From JAIPAN01 sp040403555 (GTDB lineage Bacteria; Bacteroidota; Bacteroidia; Sphingobacteriales; Sphingobacteriaceae), in assembly GCA_040403555.1 (NCBI GenBank), contig JBBAKN010000005.1, forward strand, positions 1-64,000: a DNA stretch of 64,000 bases, read 5' to 3'. Position numbers and translations under genes: made by a program. Positions 50,974-60,286 of the stretch are shown one piece after another. Below the pieces are notes generated by a model. That model worked only from the letters and a program-made list of their open reading frames with translations. It had not been told where the DNA came from and did no database searches. The stretch's first letter is position 1. Each line of letters starts with the position of its first letter.

Positions 50974-51624
50974 ATGAAACACCTCATCGCTCCTTCGGTA
51001 CTTTCTGCCGATTTCGCCAATTTGCAACGTGACGTTGAGATGCTAAACCGTAGTCAAGCCGATTGGTTACACATTGATATTATGGACGGTGTGTTTGTAC
51101 CCAATATTTCTTTCGGTTTTCCGGTGCTAAAAGCCATTGACAAGCATGCAAAAAAACCATTGGATGTACATTTAATGATTGTAAACCCGGATAGGTATTT
51201 AGTCGAATTTAAAGAAGCTGGAGCCGCCGTAATTACAGTTCATTACGAAGCCTGTACCCACTTGCATCGCACCGTACAAGCCATTAAGGCATTGGGTTGT
51301 AAAGCAGGAGTGGCTATTAATCCGCATACACCCGTTTCGGTTTTAGAAGATATTTTAGCCGACTTAGATTTGGTTTTAGTCATGTCGGTAAACCCCGGTT
51401 TTGGCGGGCAACAATTTATAGAGAATAGTGTTCAAAAAGTTCATAAAATAAGAACAATGGCCACCAAGTTAAATCCTCAGCTACTTATTGAAGTAGATGG
51501 AGGCGTGGGTTCGGGAAATATTGCCAAGCTAGTAGCTGCCGGAGCCGATGTGCTGGTAGCCGGAAATGCTGTTTTTGCTTCAGAAAACCCGGAAGCAATG
51601 ATACAAGAATTAAAAATGTTGTAA
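50974..51624 (+). CDS. rpe: Ribulose-phosphate 3-epimerase
   Basis: A 216-residue TIM-barrel enzyme interconverting ribulose and xylulose 5-phosphates. Motifs are IAPSVLSADFANL, WLHIDIMDGVFVPNISFG, LDVHLMI, MSVNPGFGGQQFI and EVDGGVGSGNI, with the metal His/Asp residues. It may share a transcript with serC (30-base gap). Confidence 0.97.
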   Translation: MKHLIAPSVLSADFANLQRDVEMLNRSQADWLHIDIMDGVFVPNISFGFPVLKAIDKHAKKPLDVHLMIVNPDRYLVEFKEAGAAVITVHYEACTHLHRTVQAIKALGCKAGVAINPHTPVSVLEDILADLDLVLVMSVNPGFGGQQFIENSVQKVHKIRTMATKLNPQLLIEVDGGVGSGNIAKLVAAGADVLVAGNAVFASENPEAMIQELKML

Positions 51625-51654
51625 AACATTCAATCGTTTACACAAAAAATACCT

Positions 51655-52722
51655 ATGAAATACAATTTCGGAGCAGGTCCCTGCATTTTACCCCAAGAAG
51701 TTTTTAAACAAGCCGCACAAGCCGTTTTGGAGTTTGATCACACGGGTTTGTCTATTCTAGAAATATCGCACCGCACACCCGAGTTCGAAGCCGTAGTAGT
51801 AGAAACCGAACGTTTGGTTCGTACCCTATTAAACGTGCCCGAAGGCTATTCGGTAATTTTCTTGCAAGGAGGAGCTAGCCTACAATTTTCTATGGTGCCC
51901 ATGAATTTATTGGGTGATGGGAAAAAGGCAGCCTATACCGATACCGGTGTTTGGGCTAATAAAGCCATTAAAGAAGGTAAATTGTTTGGGGAAATAAACG
52001 TAATTGCTTCTTCAAAAGATGCCAATTACACCTTTATTCCCAAAGACTACGAGATTCCGAAAGATGCAGCTTATTTTCACTGCACCTCTAACAATACCAT
52101 TTACGGAACCGAAATGCACCAATTTCCAAAATCACCTATTCCTGTGGTTTGCGATATGTCGTCTGATATTTTTAGCCGCGAAATAAACGTAGCCGATTTC
52201 GGTTTAATTTATGCCGGAGCGCAAAAAAATATGGGACCAGCAGGCGTAACTTTGGTGATTGTAAAAGATGAAATTTTAGGAAAAATTGACCGTAAAATCC
52301 CGTCGATGTTGGATTATAAAATTCATATTGATGGCGAATCCATGTACAATACACCACCGGTATTTTCTATTTATGTTTCGATGTTAAACCTGAAATGGTT
52401 AAAAGCAAAAGGTGGAGTATCCGCCATTGCGCATGAAAATTTGGCCAAATCACGGGCTTTATACGCCGAAATTGATCGCAATCCGTTATTTAAAGGTACT
52501 TGTGCGGTGGAAGATCGCTCGAATATGAATATCTGCTTTGTGATGGAAAACCCAGATCTAGAAAAAGACTTTTTGAAATTTGCAGAAGACCGCGACATTA
52601 TAGGGATTAAAGGACATCGCAGTGTGGGGGGCTTCAGAGCGTCTATGTACAATGCTTTGCCTATTTCTAGTGTCCACTTTTTGATAGATACCATGCAAGA
52701 ATTTGCCGAAAAACACGCCTAA
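51655..52722 (+). CDS. serC: Phosphoserine aminotransferase
   Basis: A 355-residue class V PLP enzyme. NFGAGPCILPQEVF begins it; LQGGASLQFSMVPMNL, HCTSNNTIYGTE and the PLP lysine in YAGAQKNMGPAGVTLVIV follow. It makes phosphoserine from phosphohydroxypyruvate. Next in order come serA (8-base gap) and a DUF1015 gene, a serine operon. Confidence 0.97.
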   Translation: MKYNFGAGPCILPQEVFKQAAQAVLEFDHTGLSILEISHRTPEFEAVVVETERLVRTLLNVPEGYSVIFLQGGASLQFSMVPMNLLGDGKKAAYTDTGVWANKAIKEGKLFGEINVIASSKDANYTFIPKDYEIPKDAAYFHCTSNNTIYGTEMHQFPKSPIPVVCDMSSDIFSREINVADFGLIYAGAQKNMGPAGVTLVIVKDEILGKIDRKIPSMLDYKIHIDGESMYNTPPVFSIYVSMLNLKWLKAKGGVSAIAHENLAKSRALYAEIDRNPLFKGTCAVEDRSNMNICFVMENPDLEKDFLKFAEDRDIIGIKGHRSVGGFRASMYNALPISSVHFLIDTMQEFAEKHA

Positions 52723-52730
52723 CACATACT

Positions 52731-53684
52731 ATGTTTAAATTATTAGCCAACGATGGCATCGACCCCATTGGGAAAGAAATTTTAGAAAAAGCCGGTTTTG
52801 TAGTCGATACGCAAACTGTTCCACAAGAACAATTAGCGGCAGCATTACAAAACTACGATGCTTTGACGGTACGTAGCGTAACTAAAGTGCGCAAAGAATT
52901 AATAGACGCTTGCCCCAATCTAAAACTTATTGGTAGAGGCGGGGTAGGTATGGATAATATTGATGTCGATTATGCCCGTAGTAAAGGCATTGCGGTAGTC
53001 AATACCCCGGCAGCCTCTTCATTATCTGTTGCCGAATTGGTATTTGCTCATTTATTTACCGGCGTTCGTTTTTTACAAGATGCCAATCGGGCTATGCCTA
53101 GCACCGGTGCAACCCAGTTTAACGATTTAAAGAAAGCCTATGCAAAAGGCATAGAATTGCGTGGAAAAACCATCGGTATTATTGGTTTCGGCCGAATAGG
53201 TAAAGAAACCGCTAAAATTGCCTTGGGCTTGGGTATGGATGTGTTGGCCTACGATTTTTCACCCATACCAGAAACCTTGCCTCTTGTTTTTTCGAGCGGT
53301 ATAGAAGTGAATTTGCCTGTGAAAAGTGTTTCTTTAGAAACGATTATTGCAGAATCAGATTTTATCAGTTTACACGTTCCATTTACCGATAAACCAATTA
53401 TAGGTGCCGCCGAGTTTGCTCATATGAAAGATGGAGCTGCTTTGGTAAACTGCTCACGAGGAGGAACAGTTGACGAAACCGCTTTATTAGCCGCTTTAGA
53501 CTCTGGTAAATTAGCTTTTGCTGGTTTAGATGTGTTTGATAACGAACCAACACCTCGTCAGGATTTGTTAAGTCACCCAAAAATTTCTCTTAGCCCACAT
53601 ATTGGCGCTTCTACCAATGAAGCTCAAGAACGTATCGGAACCGAATTAGCTCAATTAATTATTGATCATTTCAACCAGAATTAA
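52731..53684 (+). CDS. serA: D-3-phosphoglycerate dehydrogenase, short form
   Basis: A 317-residue NAD-dependent dehydrogenase that commits 3-phosphoglycerate to serine. The NAD loop is GIIGFGRIGKETAKIALGLGM, VNCSRGGTVDE carries the Arg, and the catalytic His is in LSPHIGASTNEAQERIG. It lacks the C-terminal ACT domain of long SerA, so it is not expected to be inhibited by serine through that domain. It is flanked by serC and DUF1015. Confidence 0.95.
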   Translation: MFKLLANDGIDPIGKEILEKAGFVVDTQTVPQEQLAAALQNYDALTVRSVTKVRKELIDACPNLKLIGRGGVGMDNIDVDYARSKGIAVVNTPAASSLSVAELVFAHLFTGVRFLQDANRAMPSTGATQFNDLKKAYAKGIELRGKTIGIIGFGRIGKETAKIALGLGMDVLAYDFSPIPETLPLVFSSGIEVNLPVKSVSLETIIAESDFISLHVPFTDKPIIGAAEFAHMKDGAALVNCSRGGTVDETALLAALDSGKLAFAGLDVFDNEPTPRQDLLSHPKISLSPHIGASTNEAQERIGTELAQLIIDHFNQN

Positions 53685-53695
53685 CCCACAATTCT

Positions 53696-54934
53696 ATGCC
53701 TACAATCAAAGCATTTAAAGGAATTCATCCTAGCCAATCTTTGGTAGCGCAAGTGGTTATACCTGTAGAAAATTTAGTATTGGCTGATGCCAAAACTATT
53801 CGTGATACAAATCCCTATTCTTTTGTGAACATGTTGGTTCCTAAAGTAGAAAACCGTTTTTTAATGGGATCTAAAACAGAATTGACCTATAAAAAAATCA
53901 ACGAAAATTTTGATGATTTTTTAGATAAAGGTATATTACAAAAAGACGATAAAGAAGCCATTTATGTGTATAGGGTAAGTCATTATGGTTTCACACAAAC
54001 CGGTTTTTGGACCTTAACCGCTATTGACGATTATTTAAACAATACCGTAAAAAAACATGAGCTAACCCGGGCCGATAGGGAACAATATTTAGTAGATTAT
54101 CTGCAACATACCGGGATGGATGCCAATCCGGTGCTTATTACGTATCCATCGGATGCTATCTTGGCCGATATCTTAGCCAACATTGTAAAAACCGAGTCCT
54201 TATTACATTTTAAGTTAGATACTGCTCAACACAGTATTTGGAAAATTACCGATGAGGTCCTTCTAAAACGTATTGTTAATCGCTTTGCGGAACTTTCTGC
54301 AACCTATATTGCCGATGGGCATCATCGTGCTGCCGCTGCATCTTCCTACGGCATTGAACGCAGAAAATACAATTTAAAACATCGTGGTAACGAAGAATAT
54401 AATTTTTTTAGTTCGGTTTACATAGATGCCGAACAGTTGCATATTTTCGAATTTCACCGCTTGGTTAATGATTTAGGGAAACTGAAAATAGCTCAATTTC
54501 TAGAAAAAATCTCAGAACAGTTTACGTGCACACTGTTATCAAGCACAGCAAATTACGCCCCTCTAAAACCCCGTCATTTTGGGTTATATATTGCCGGAAA
54601 CTGGTACGAATTGGTAAGTAAGAAAGTAATGAATAGTGATAATCCGGTAGATAATTTAGATACATCTATTGTACAAAATGATATTTTAGATTCAGTTTTG
54701 CAAATTTCGGATCCAACAACCGATACCCGTTTAAGTTTTGCCGGTGGACTAATACCCATAGAAGAATTAGTTAAAAAAGTAGACGAAGGGGTATTTGATA
54801 TATTGTTTACCCTCTATCCAACTAGTATAGCAGAATTGTTTAGCGTAGCAAATGCTGGTGAGGTTATGCCCCCTAAATCTACATGGTTTGAACCTAAATT
54901 TCCCTCAGGTTTATTGGTACACCAAGTTAGTTAG
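53696..54934 (+). CDS. DUF1015 family protein
   Basis: A 412-residue cytoplasmic protein. The family hallmark is YIADGHHRAAAASSYG, and KAFKGIHPSQSLVAQVV opens it. Function unknown; it is often found beside serine genes, and here it starts 11 bases after serA. A nearby His pair could be catalytic. It overlaps the next, opposite-strand gene by 8 bases at their ends. Confidence 0.93.
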   Translation: MPTIKAFKGIHPSQSLVAQVVIPVENLVLADAKTIRDTNPYSFVNMLVPKVENRFLMGSKTELTYKKINENFDDFLDKGILQKDDKEAIYVYRVSHYGFTQTGFWTLTAIDDYLNNTVKKHELTRADREQYLVDYLQHTGMDANPVLITYPSDAILADILANIVKTESLLHFKLDTAQHSIWKITDEVLLKRIVNRFAELSATYIADGHHRAAAASSYGIERRKYNLKHRGNEEYNFFSSVYIDAEQLHIFEFHRLVNDLGKLKIAQFLEKISEQFTCTLLSSTANYAPLKPRHFGLYIAGNWYELVSKKVMNSDNPVDNLDTSIVQNDILDSVLQISDPTTDTRLSFAGGLIPIEELVKKVDEGVFDILFTLYPTSIAELFSVANAGEVMPPKSTWFEPKFPSGLLVHQVS

Positions 54935-55265
54935 TTTTTGGTTTCTTTAGTCTTATCAGCAAGTAAACTATGCCCATTAAAAATGATGCTAAAATTGATA
55001 TCCAAGAAATATATCGATCAATTAGCACATTCGTTTCGATACCGAATCGGTAAAAAATTAATAAAGTAATGCCTAAGGCTGAACATACAAACGGGAATAG
55101 GCAGGCTCCAATAAATATACCATTTGTTTTTAGTTTATCTAGCTTGCTTTCACAGGTGAGCAAAATATGCCTAATAAATAAGCAAAAAATCAATAAACCA
55201 AAAAAACTTGCTGTAAAAATAAATAAGGCTAAAGAGGCAAGACCATTAAAAGAAATATCTGACAT
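54927..55265 (-). CDS. Hypothetical membrane protein
   Basis: A 112-residue protein with three clear hydrophobic segments (about 9-32, 48-70 and 83-105) and no domain I recognise. The first and second segments are separated by a short charged loop (RHILLTCESKLDKLK). It lies 30 bases after the ABC exporter gene on the same strand and may be co-transcribed with it. Confidence 0.65.
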   Translation of the reverse strand: MSDISFNGLASLALFIFTASFFGLLIFCLFIRHILLTCESKLDKLKTNGIFIGACLFPFVCSALGITLLIFYRFGIETNVLIDRYISWISILASFLMGIVYLLIRLKKPKTN

Positions 55266-55295
55266 GAAACAGTTTTTAATCTTTTTAACGTCTTT

Positions 55296-57119
55296 TTAAC
55301 TCTCAAATTGTAATTGACTGAGATAGCGGTAAAGTCCTCCTTCTTTCTGCATGAGTTCTTGGTGAGTTCCACTTTCTAAAATGGTACCATTTTCTAACAC
55401 CAAAATGCTGTCTGCTTCGCGAATGGTTGATAAGCGGTGGGCAATAATAATGGAGGTTCTATTTTTCATCAATTCCTCTAAGGCTTCTTGCACTAAGCGT
55501 TCCGACTCGGAGTCGAGCGATGAGGTGGCTTCATCTAAAATGAGTACAGCAGGGTCTTTTAATAAGGCTCTAGCAATGGCTATACGTTGGCGTTGCCCAC
55601 CCGAAAGTTTCACACCTCGTTCGCCCACTAAGGTGTCATAACCTTCGGGGAAACTGGTAATAAATTCATGGGCATTGGCTCGTTTAGCTGCTTTAATTAC
55701 TTCTTCGTTGCTAGCGCTAAGTTTGCCGTAGGAAATGTTTTCTAAGATGCTCCCACCAAATAACAAGACATCTTGCGGCACAATAGCTACTTGATTACGA
55801 ATATCTGTTAAGCTGAAGTTGGTAGAAGGTTTTTCGTCAAATAAGATTTCTCCTTCATTGGCCTCGTAAAAACGTAAAATAAGAGAAGCTAAAGTCGATT
55901 TTCCAGCTCCACTTGGCCCTACAATGGCAATTTTTTGACCCGCTTTTGCACTAAAACTCAGTTCTTTTAGTACAGGCATTTCTAGTCGAGAAGGATAGGT
56001 GAAAGAAACCTTGTTAAAACGTAAATTGCCTTTAATGAGCTGTTTTACTTTATTTTCTTCAGTATCAATAGAAATAGCTTCGTTTTCTTCATGCAAAATT
56101 TCTAATACCCGTTCGCTAGCACCCACGGCTTTTTGTACGTTGGCGTATAATTCGGGGAAGCTCCCCATGGCTGCTCCTACAAAAATGGCGTATAAGATAA
56201 AAGTAGTTAAGCTACCTACAGAAAGTTCTCCGCCAGAAACTAGAACAGAGCCGTACCAAATAACAGCAACTATAGCACCAAATAAACAGAAAATTACAAA
56301 GGAAGCGAAGGCTCCACGATAGGTTGCACCTTTAAGAGCAATTTTTACTACCTTTTTTAAGTTATTTTCGTAGCGGTTGGCCTCGTAGGCTTCGTTTACA
56401 AATGCTTTTACATTGGAAATTCCTTGTAAAGTTTCTTGCACCACGGTGTTAGATTCGGCTAATTGATCTTGAGCCGCTCTAGAAACTTTCCGTATAAATC
56501 GTCCAAATACTACTGCCGATACAACCAAAATGGGTAAAATGGTTAGATTGAGCAGCGTTAGTTTTGGCGATACGACCACCAAGAGCGAAATGCCACCAAT
56601 AAGCAGTACAATTTGTCTAAAAAGTTCGGCTAGGGTAGTGGTTAAGGTATCCTGAATTTGTGATAAATCGGACGATATACGGCTATTTAATTCGCCAACT
56701 CTGCGGTTAGCAAAGAAATTCATGGGGAGTGTAATCAAGCGGAAATATGTATCTCTACGGATATCAGCTAACGCTCTTTCTGCCACTTCAACAAATAAAC
56801 GTATTCTAAAAAAGGATACAAACGATTGAACAAATAAGATGCAAAAGCAAATAATACCAATGGTATTGATGTTTGCAGGAATAAAGCTCAGTTTTTGTTT
56901 GCCTTGGGCAGCATCAATCATGGCACCTAATAGAGATGGAAAGGCAAGCCCAGTTAAACTAGAAAGCAATAAAAACAACATGCCAAAGGCGAATTTAACT
57001 CGATAGGGTTTTAAATAGCGTAGTAGTTCCGAAATGTTTCGAATACTCTGTTTGGTTATTTTGGTTTTTGGAAGTTCTTCGGCTTGGGTATTTCCGCTAT
57101 TTAATGTTGATTTGGCCAT
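55296..57119 (-). CDS. ABC exporter, fused permease-ATPase (MsbA-like)
   Basis: A 607-residue half-transporter. Six membrane helices (about 40-330) are followed by an ATPase domain: Walker A GPSGAGKST, Q loop IVPQDVLLFGG, signature LSGGQRQRIAIARALL, Walker B VLILDEATSSLD and the H loop IIAHRLSTI. It acts as a homodimer. MsbA-type lipid flippases and drug exporters share this layout, so the substrate is open. A TAATTTCG box lies about 11 bases before the start. Confidence 0.95.
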   Translation of the reverse strand: MAKSTLNSGNTQAEELPKTKITKQSIRNISELLRYLKPYRVKFAFGMLFLLLSSLTGLAFPSLLGAMIDAAQGKQKLSFIPANINTIGIICFCILFVQSFVSFFRIRLFVEVAERALADIRRDTYFRLITLPMNFFANRRVGELNSRISSDLSQIQDTLTTTLAELFRQIVLLIGGISLLVVVSPKLTLLNLTILPILVVSAVVFGRFIRKVSRAAQDQLAESNTVVQETLQGISNVKAFVNEAYEANRYENNLKKVVKIALKGATYRGAFASFVIFCLFGAIVAVIWYGSVLVSGGELSVGSLTTFILYAIFVGAAMGSFPELYANVQKAVGASERVLEILHEENEAISIDTEENKVKQLIKGNLRFNKVSFTYPSRLEMPVLKELSFSAKAGQKIAIVGPSGAGKSTLASLILRFYEANEGEILFDEKPSTNFSLTDIRNQVAIVPQDVLLFGGSILENISYGKLSASNEEVIKAAKRANAHEFITSFPEGYDTLVGERGVKLSGGQRQRIAIARALLKDPAVLILDEATSSLDSESERLVQEALEELMKNRTSIIIAHRLSTIREADSILVLENGTILESGTHQELMQKEGGLYRYLSQLQFES

Positions 57120-57196
57120 TGGGTGGATACGAAATTAGTCGTAAAAATAAGCAAAAAAAGCCGTTTTATGTTAGTTTGTGTACGCGGTAGCTTGGT

Positions 57197-58144
57197 TTAT
57201 TTTTTACCTAAAAAGTTGGTAAGCACTTGTAAAGATTGTTTGGGATTTTCTTCCATAGGCGTATGGCCAAGGTTTTTAAGTACCACAAGCGTGTCGTTGG
57301 GTAAATCTGCGTGAAAGTTCTCGGCCACTATGACTGGAATTAATAAATCTTTATCTCCCCAAAGTATTAAGGTTGGGGTTTTTATGTTTTTTATTTGGAG
57401 ATAAGTGGAATCGTTTAATAACGTTTTAAATGTTGACATCCTATCAATAAAAGCCTGACGATTTCCAGCTCGTAATGCCAAATTAAAGTACCGATCTACT
57501 AATTCTGGTTGAACTTTTGTTTTGTCGGCATACACGTTTTCTATGCTTTTTTGAACAATAAATCGAGGGGTAACATATTTAAACAGATTTTTGATAACCG
57601 GCATCCCGGCCAATTGGAATGCCATAGGTACCGATTTTGATTCCATAGGATAACCAGCAGCATCTATTAATATCAATTTTGAGACTTCGGTTGGATAATT
57701 AAGTGCATACCGCCAAGCAATGGCACCTCCTAAAGAATTACCGCCTAGAATGGATTTTTTAACGCCTAATTTTTTCAAAAAATTATGAATGAATTTGGCA
57801 TAATATTCTTGAGAATAATCGCCGGTTTTATTAGGTCCGGTAAGGCCATAAGCAGGTAAATCCATCCTTATAACCCGATGTGTTCGTTTTAATTCTTTTA
57901 CCCAGGCTTCCCAGGTATGTAAACTAGCAGCAGTGCCGTGTATCAATACAATGGGTGTACTATCCGTCCGATTGCCTTCATCGCGGTAGTGTACCAATAC
58001 ATCGTTTACTTGAAGAAATTTTGATGGGGAAGGCGCATATTTATCTTTTAAATCAGATAACGGAATATCGTTTTGCCAATATACTGCACAAAAAGAGCTG
58101 GTAATTAGCAAGAAGGCTAAAAATAAATACTTAACTGGTTTCAT
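57197..58144 (-). CDS. Exported or membrane-anchored alpha/beta hydrolase
   Basis: A 315-residue protein with an N-terminal hydrophobic segment (YLFLAFLLITSSFCAVYW), either a signal peptide or an anchor. The hydrolase triad is Ser of GGNSLGGAIAW, Asp of LWGDKDLLIP and His of LGHTPMEE; the oxyanion turn is LIHGTAAS. Substrate unknown. It is the last of three close genes with the ABM and SAM-hydrolase genes (1- and 0-base gaps). Confidence 0.92.
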   Translation of the reverse strand: MKPVKYLFLAFLLITSSFCAVYWQNDIPLSDLKDKYAPSPSKFLQVNDVLVHYRDEGNRTDSTPIVLIHGTAASLHTWEAWVKELKRTHRVIRMDLPAYGLTGPNKTGDYSQEYYAKFIHNFLKKLGVKKSILGGNSLGGAIAWRYALNYPTEVSKLILIDAAGYPMESKSVPMAFQLAGMPVIKNLFKYVTPRFIVQKSIENVYADKTKVQPELVDRYFNLALRAGNRQAFIDRMSTFKTLLNDSTYLQIKNIKTPTLILWGDKDLLIPVIVAENFHADLPNDTLVVLKNLGHTPMEENPKQSLQVLTNFLGKK

Positions 58145-58145
58145 A

Positions 58146-58433
58146 TCAATTCAGGGTGTTTAAAGTCCAAGCCTCGGCTTTGTTGTTAAAGAGTGGTTTA
58201 ACCTTCGACCAAATTTCTCTAAAAAATGCCGATTGACGGTAGCTTTCTAAATGAACTTCGCTACTCCATGTGCTAATGGTAAAATACGTATCGGTATCGC
58301 TGGTGCATTTAAAAATTTCTAAACTAGTACAACCATCACTTTTTGCCAATAACTGTTTATTTTGATTAAAAATTTCTAAGAATTCGGAAATCTTGTTGGA
58401 CTGAAAATTCAGTTTAACTATTCGGGTAATCAT
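58146..58433 (-). CDS. ABM-domain protein
   Basis: A 95-residue protein of the antibiotic biosynthesis monooxygenase fold (IVKLNFQSNKISEFLEIFNQN, GCTSLEIFKCTSDTDTYFTISTWSS, then SAFFREIWSKVKPLF). Members include haem-degrading and quinol monooxygenases and many of unknown role. It directly follows the SAM-hydrolase gene without a gap. Confidence 0.85.
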   Translation of the reverse strand: MITRIVKLNFQSNKISEFLEIFNQNKQLLAKSDGCTSLEIFKCTSDTDTYFTISTWSSEVHLESYRQSAFFREIWSKVKPLFNNKAEAWTLNTLN

Positions 58434-59210
58434 TTATGAGAATTCTATACGTACAATATCGCCCAAACCCAGGCCGAGCAAACCGCTTGCATTTCCTTTG
58501 TTTATAGCAATTTCTAAGTGATTACTTATACCAAATAAACACAGTTTTTCTCCTTCCGGAACTTCGTTATAATGCCAACTAAGGGTATTGATAGATTCGT
58601 TTCTTCGGAAATATAAATTGAAATTTCGCTTTTTCTGGTAACGGGTAAAAATATCTTTAGTGATGTTGGTAATTACATTTTGGAAGGAATCAATATAAAT
58701 AACGGCCCCCCTTATCACATCGTCATTAATAACCGGTTGTAAGGTAAGGCGTTGTTCTAATTGACTCATCGGAAGGCCAATATCCGAAAGTTTACCACCA
58801 CTAGCTAAATGGCAAGCAGCTTTCGAAAAAATATCTGAAAGTGGAAAATGAAGATATTTTAAATCTTGCATAATATTAATTTCTACTATTTCCTCCGGCT
58901 CTGAATCGAAAAGAAGTGAAAAAATACCATTATCAGAGCCCACAAAATAATGACCTTTATAACGCATAGCCAGGTATCGGGTGCGCTCGTGGTAAACAGA
59001 ATCAATTCCAATTAAGTGAACAGTCTCTTGCGGAAAATAATGAAAGGCATTTTTAAGCACAAAAGCGGCATGGGGTATATTGAAGGCTGCAATATCGTGC
59101 GTGATGTCTACAATATTTACTGTAGGCAATTGCGTTACAATGCTACCTTTTAGGGCTGCCTGGTAAAAATCTTTAGATCCCAGATCGGTAGTTAATGTAA
59201 TTATTGCCAT
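58434..59210 (-). CDS. SAM hydrolase / SAM hydroxide adenosyltransferase (DUF62)
   Basis: A 258-residue enzyme of the family that converts SAM and water to adenosine and methionine. Hallmarks are ITLTTDLGSKDFYQAALKG, DITHDIAAFNIPHAAFVL and VGSDNGIFSLLF, then a C-terminal beta domain with VIYIDSFQNVITNI. Homologues also halogenate SAM (fluorinase, chlorinase), but the usual bacterial role is hydrolysis. It is first of a three-gene string. Confidence 0.93.
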   Translation of the reverse strand: MAIITLTTDLGSKDFYQAALKGSIVTQLPTVNIVDITHDIAAFNIPHAAFVLKNAFHYFPQETVHLIGIDSVYHERTRYLAMRYKGHYFVGSDNGIFSLLFDSEPEEIVEINIMQDLKYLHFPLSDIFSKAACHLASGGKLSDIGLPMSQLEQRLTLQPVINDDVIRGAVIYIDSFQNVITNITKDIFTRYQKKRNFNLYFRRNESINTLSWHYNEVPEGEKLCLFGISNHLEIAINKGNASGLLGLGLGDIVRIEFS

Positions 59211-59234
59211 TTAAAAAAAAATCCTTTTTGTGCT

Positions 59235-59242
59235 TATATTTG
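59235..59242 (+). promoter_or_regulatory. Promoter -7 element upstream of phoH
   Basis: TATATTTG, 82 bases before the TTG start of phoH. No clear -33 element. Confidence 0.35.
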
Positions 59243-59324
59243 CCAGCGGTAATCCGCATACAAATATTCAATTTTTTATCGCATAAAAAAACGTATTTTT
59301 AAATCAAATAACAATCATTTTCAC

Positions 59325-60284
59325 TTGAACGAATTTACCCAAACCCTAGAGCAAGTAAACCCCATAATAGTGTGGGGTGCCAACAACGAAAACTTCGAAG
59401 CCTTAAAAAAACAGTTCCCAAAACTGAAAATTGTGGCTAGAGGTACTGAACTAAAAGTATTAGGAGATGAAACAGAATTACAGCTTTTCCAAGCTAAGTT
59501 TACCGAGATCTTAAAGCACATAGATCAATACCAATCGCTCACACCCAACGATATATTACATATTTTAGGAGCTCCCAACATCTTACCTGACGCCGAAAAA
59601 CCAACAGAGAAAACAAACGGCTCTGAACCCATTGTGTTTGGCCCTAATGGCATTGTGGTAAAAGCCCGAACGGCTAATCAACGCCGTATGGTGGAAAGCA
59701 TTGCTACGAACGATGTAATTTTTGCCATTGGCCCTGCGGGTACAGGAAAAACATATACAGCTGTAGCTTTAGCTGTTCGATCTCTAAAAAATAAAGAAAT
59801 TAAGCGCATTATTTTAACTCGACCGGCTGTTGAAGCAGGCGAAAACCTAGGTTTTTTGCCCGGTGATTTAAAGGAGAAAATTGATCCGTATTTAAGACCC
59901 CTATACGATGCGCTAGACGATATGATTCCGGCTGAAAAGCTGAAATTGTATTTAGAAAATAGAACCATAGAAATTGCGCCATTGGCTTTTATGCGTGGGC
60001 GTACACTCGACAATTGCTTTGTAATTTTAGATGAAGCCCAAAATGCTACCGATTTGCAGTTGAAAATGTTTTTAACTCGGATGGGGCCTACTGCTAAATT
60101 TATTGTTACAGGCGACGTAACACAGGTTGATTTGCCAAAAATTCAGCAATCGGGCTTACATACCGCTTTGCGTATTTTACCTGAAATAAAAGGTATTGAT
60201 ATTATTTATTTAAGTGGAGAAGATGTGGTGCGCCACAAATTGGTAAGAAAAATTTTAGAAGCCTACGGCGATATACAAAAATAA
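59325..60284 (+). CDS. PhoH-like ATPase, TTG start
   Basis: A 319-residue cytoplasmic protein. An N-terminal KH-like part (about 10-75) precedes a PhoH ATPase: Walker A FAIGPAGTGKTYTAVALAV, Walker B FVILDEAQNAT and the conserved ILTRPAVEAGENLGFLPGD. PhoH proteins act on RNA with endoribonuclease YbeY. No in-frame ATG lies between the upstream stop (59250) and 59325, so TTG is the likely start. It is 2 bases from purC. Confidence 0.93.
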   Translation: MNEFTQTLEQVNPIIVWGANNENFEALKKQFPKLKIVARGTELKVLGDETELQLFQAKFTEILKHIDQYQSLTPNDILHILGAPNILPDAEKPTEKTNGSEPIVFGPNGIVVKARTANQRRMVESIATNDVIFAIGPAGTGKTYTAVALAVRSLKNKEIKRIILTRPAVEAGENLGFLPGDLKEKIDPYLRPLYDALDDMIPAEKLKLYLENRTIEIAPLAFMRGRTLDNCFVILDEAQNATDLQLKMFLTRMGPTAKFIVTGDVTQVDLPKIQQSGLHTALRILPEIKGIDIIYLSGEDVVRHKLVRKILEAYGDIQK

Positions 60285-60286
60285 GC

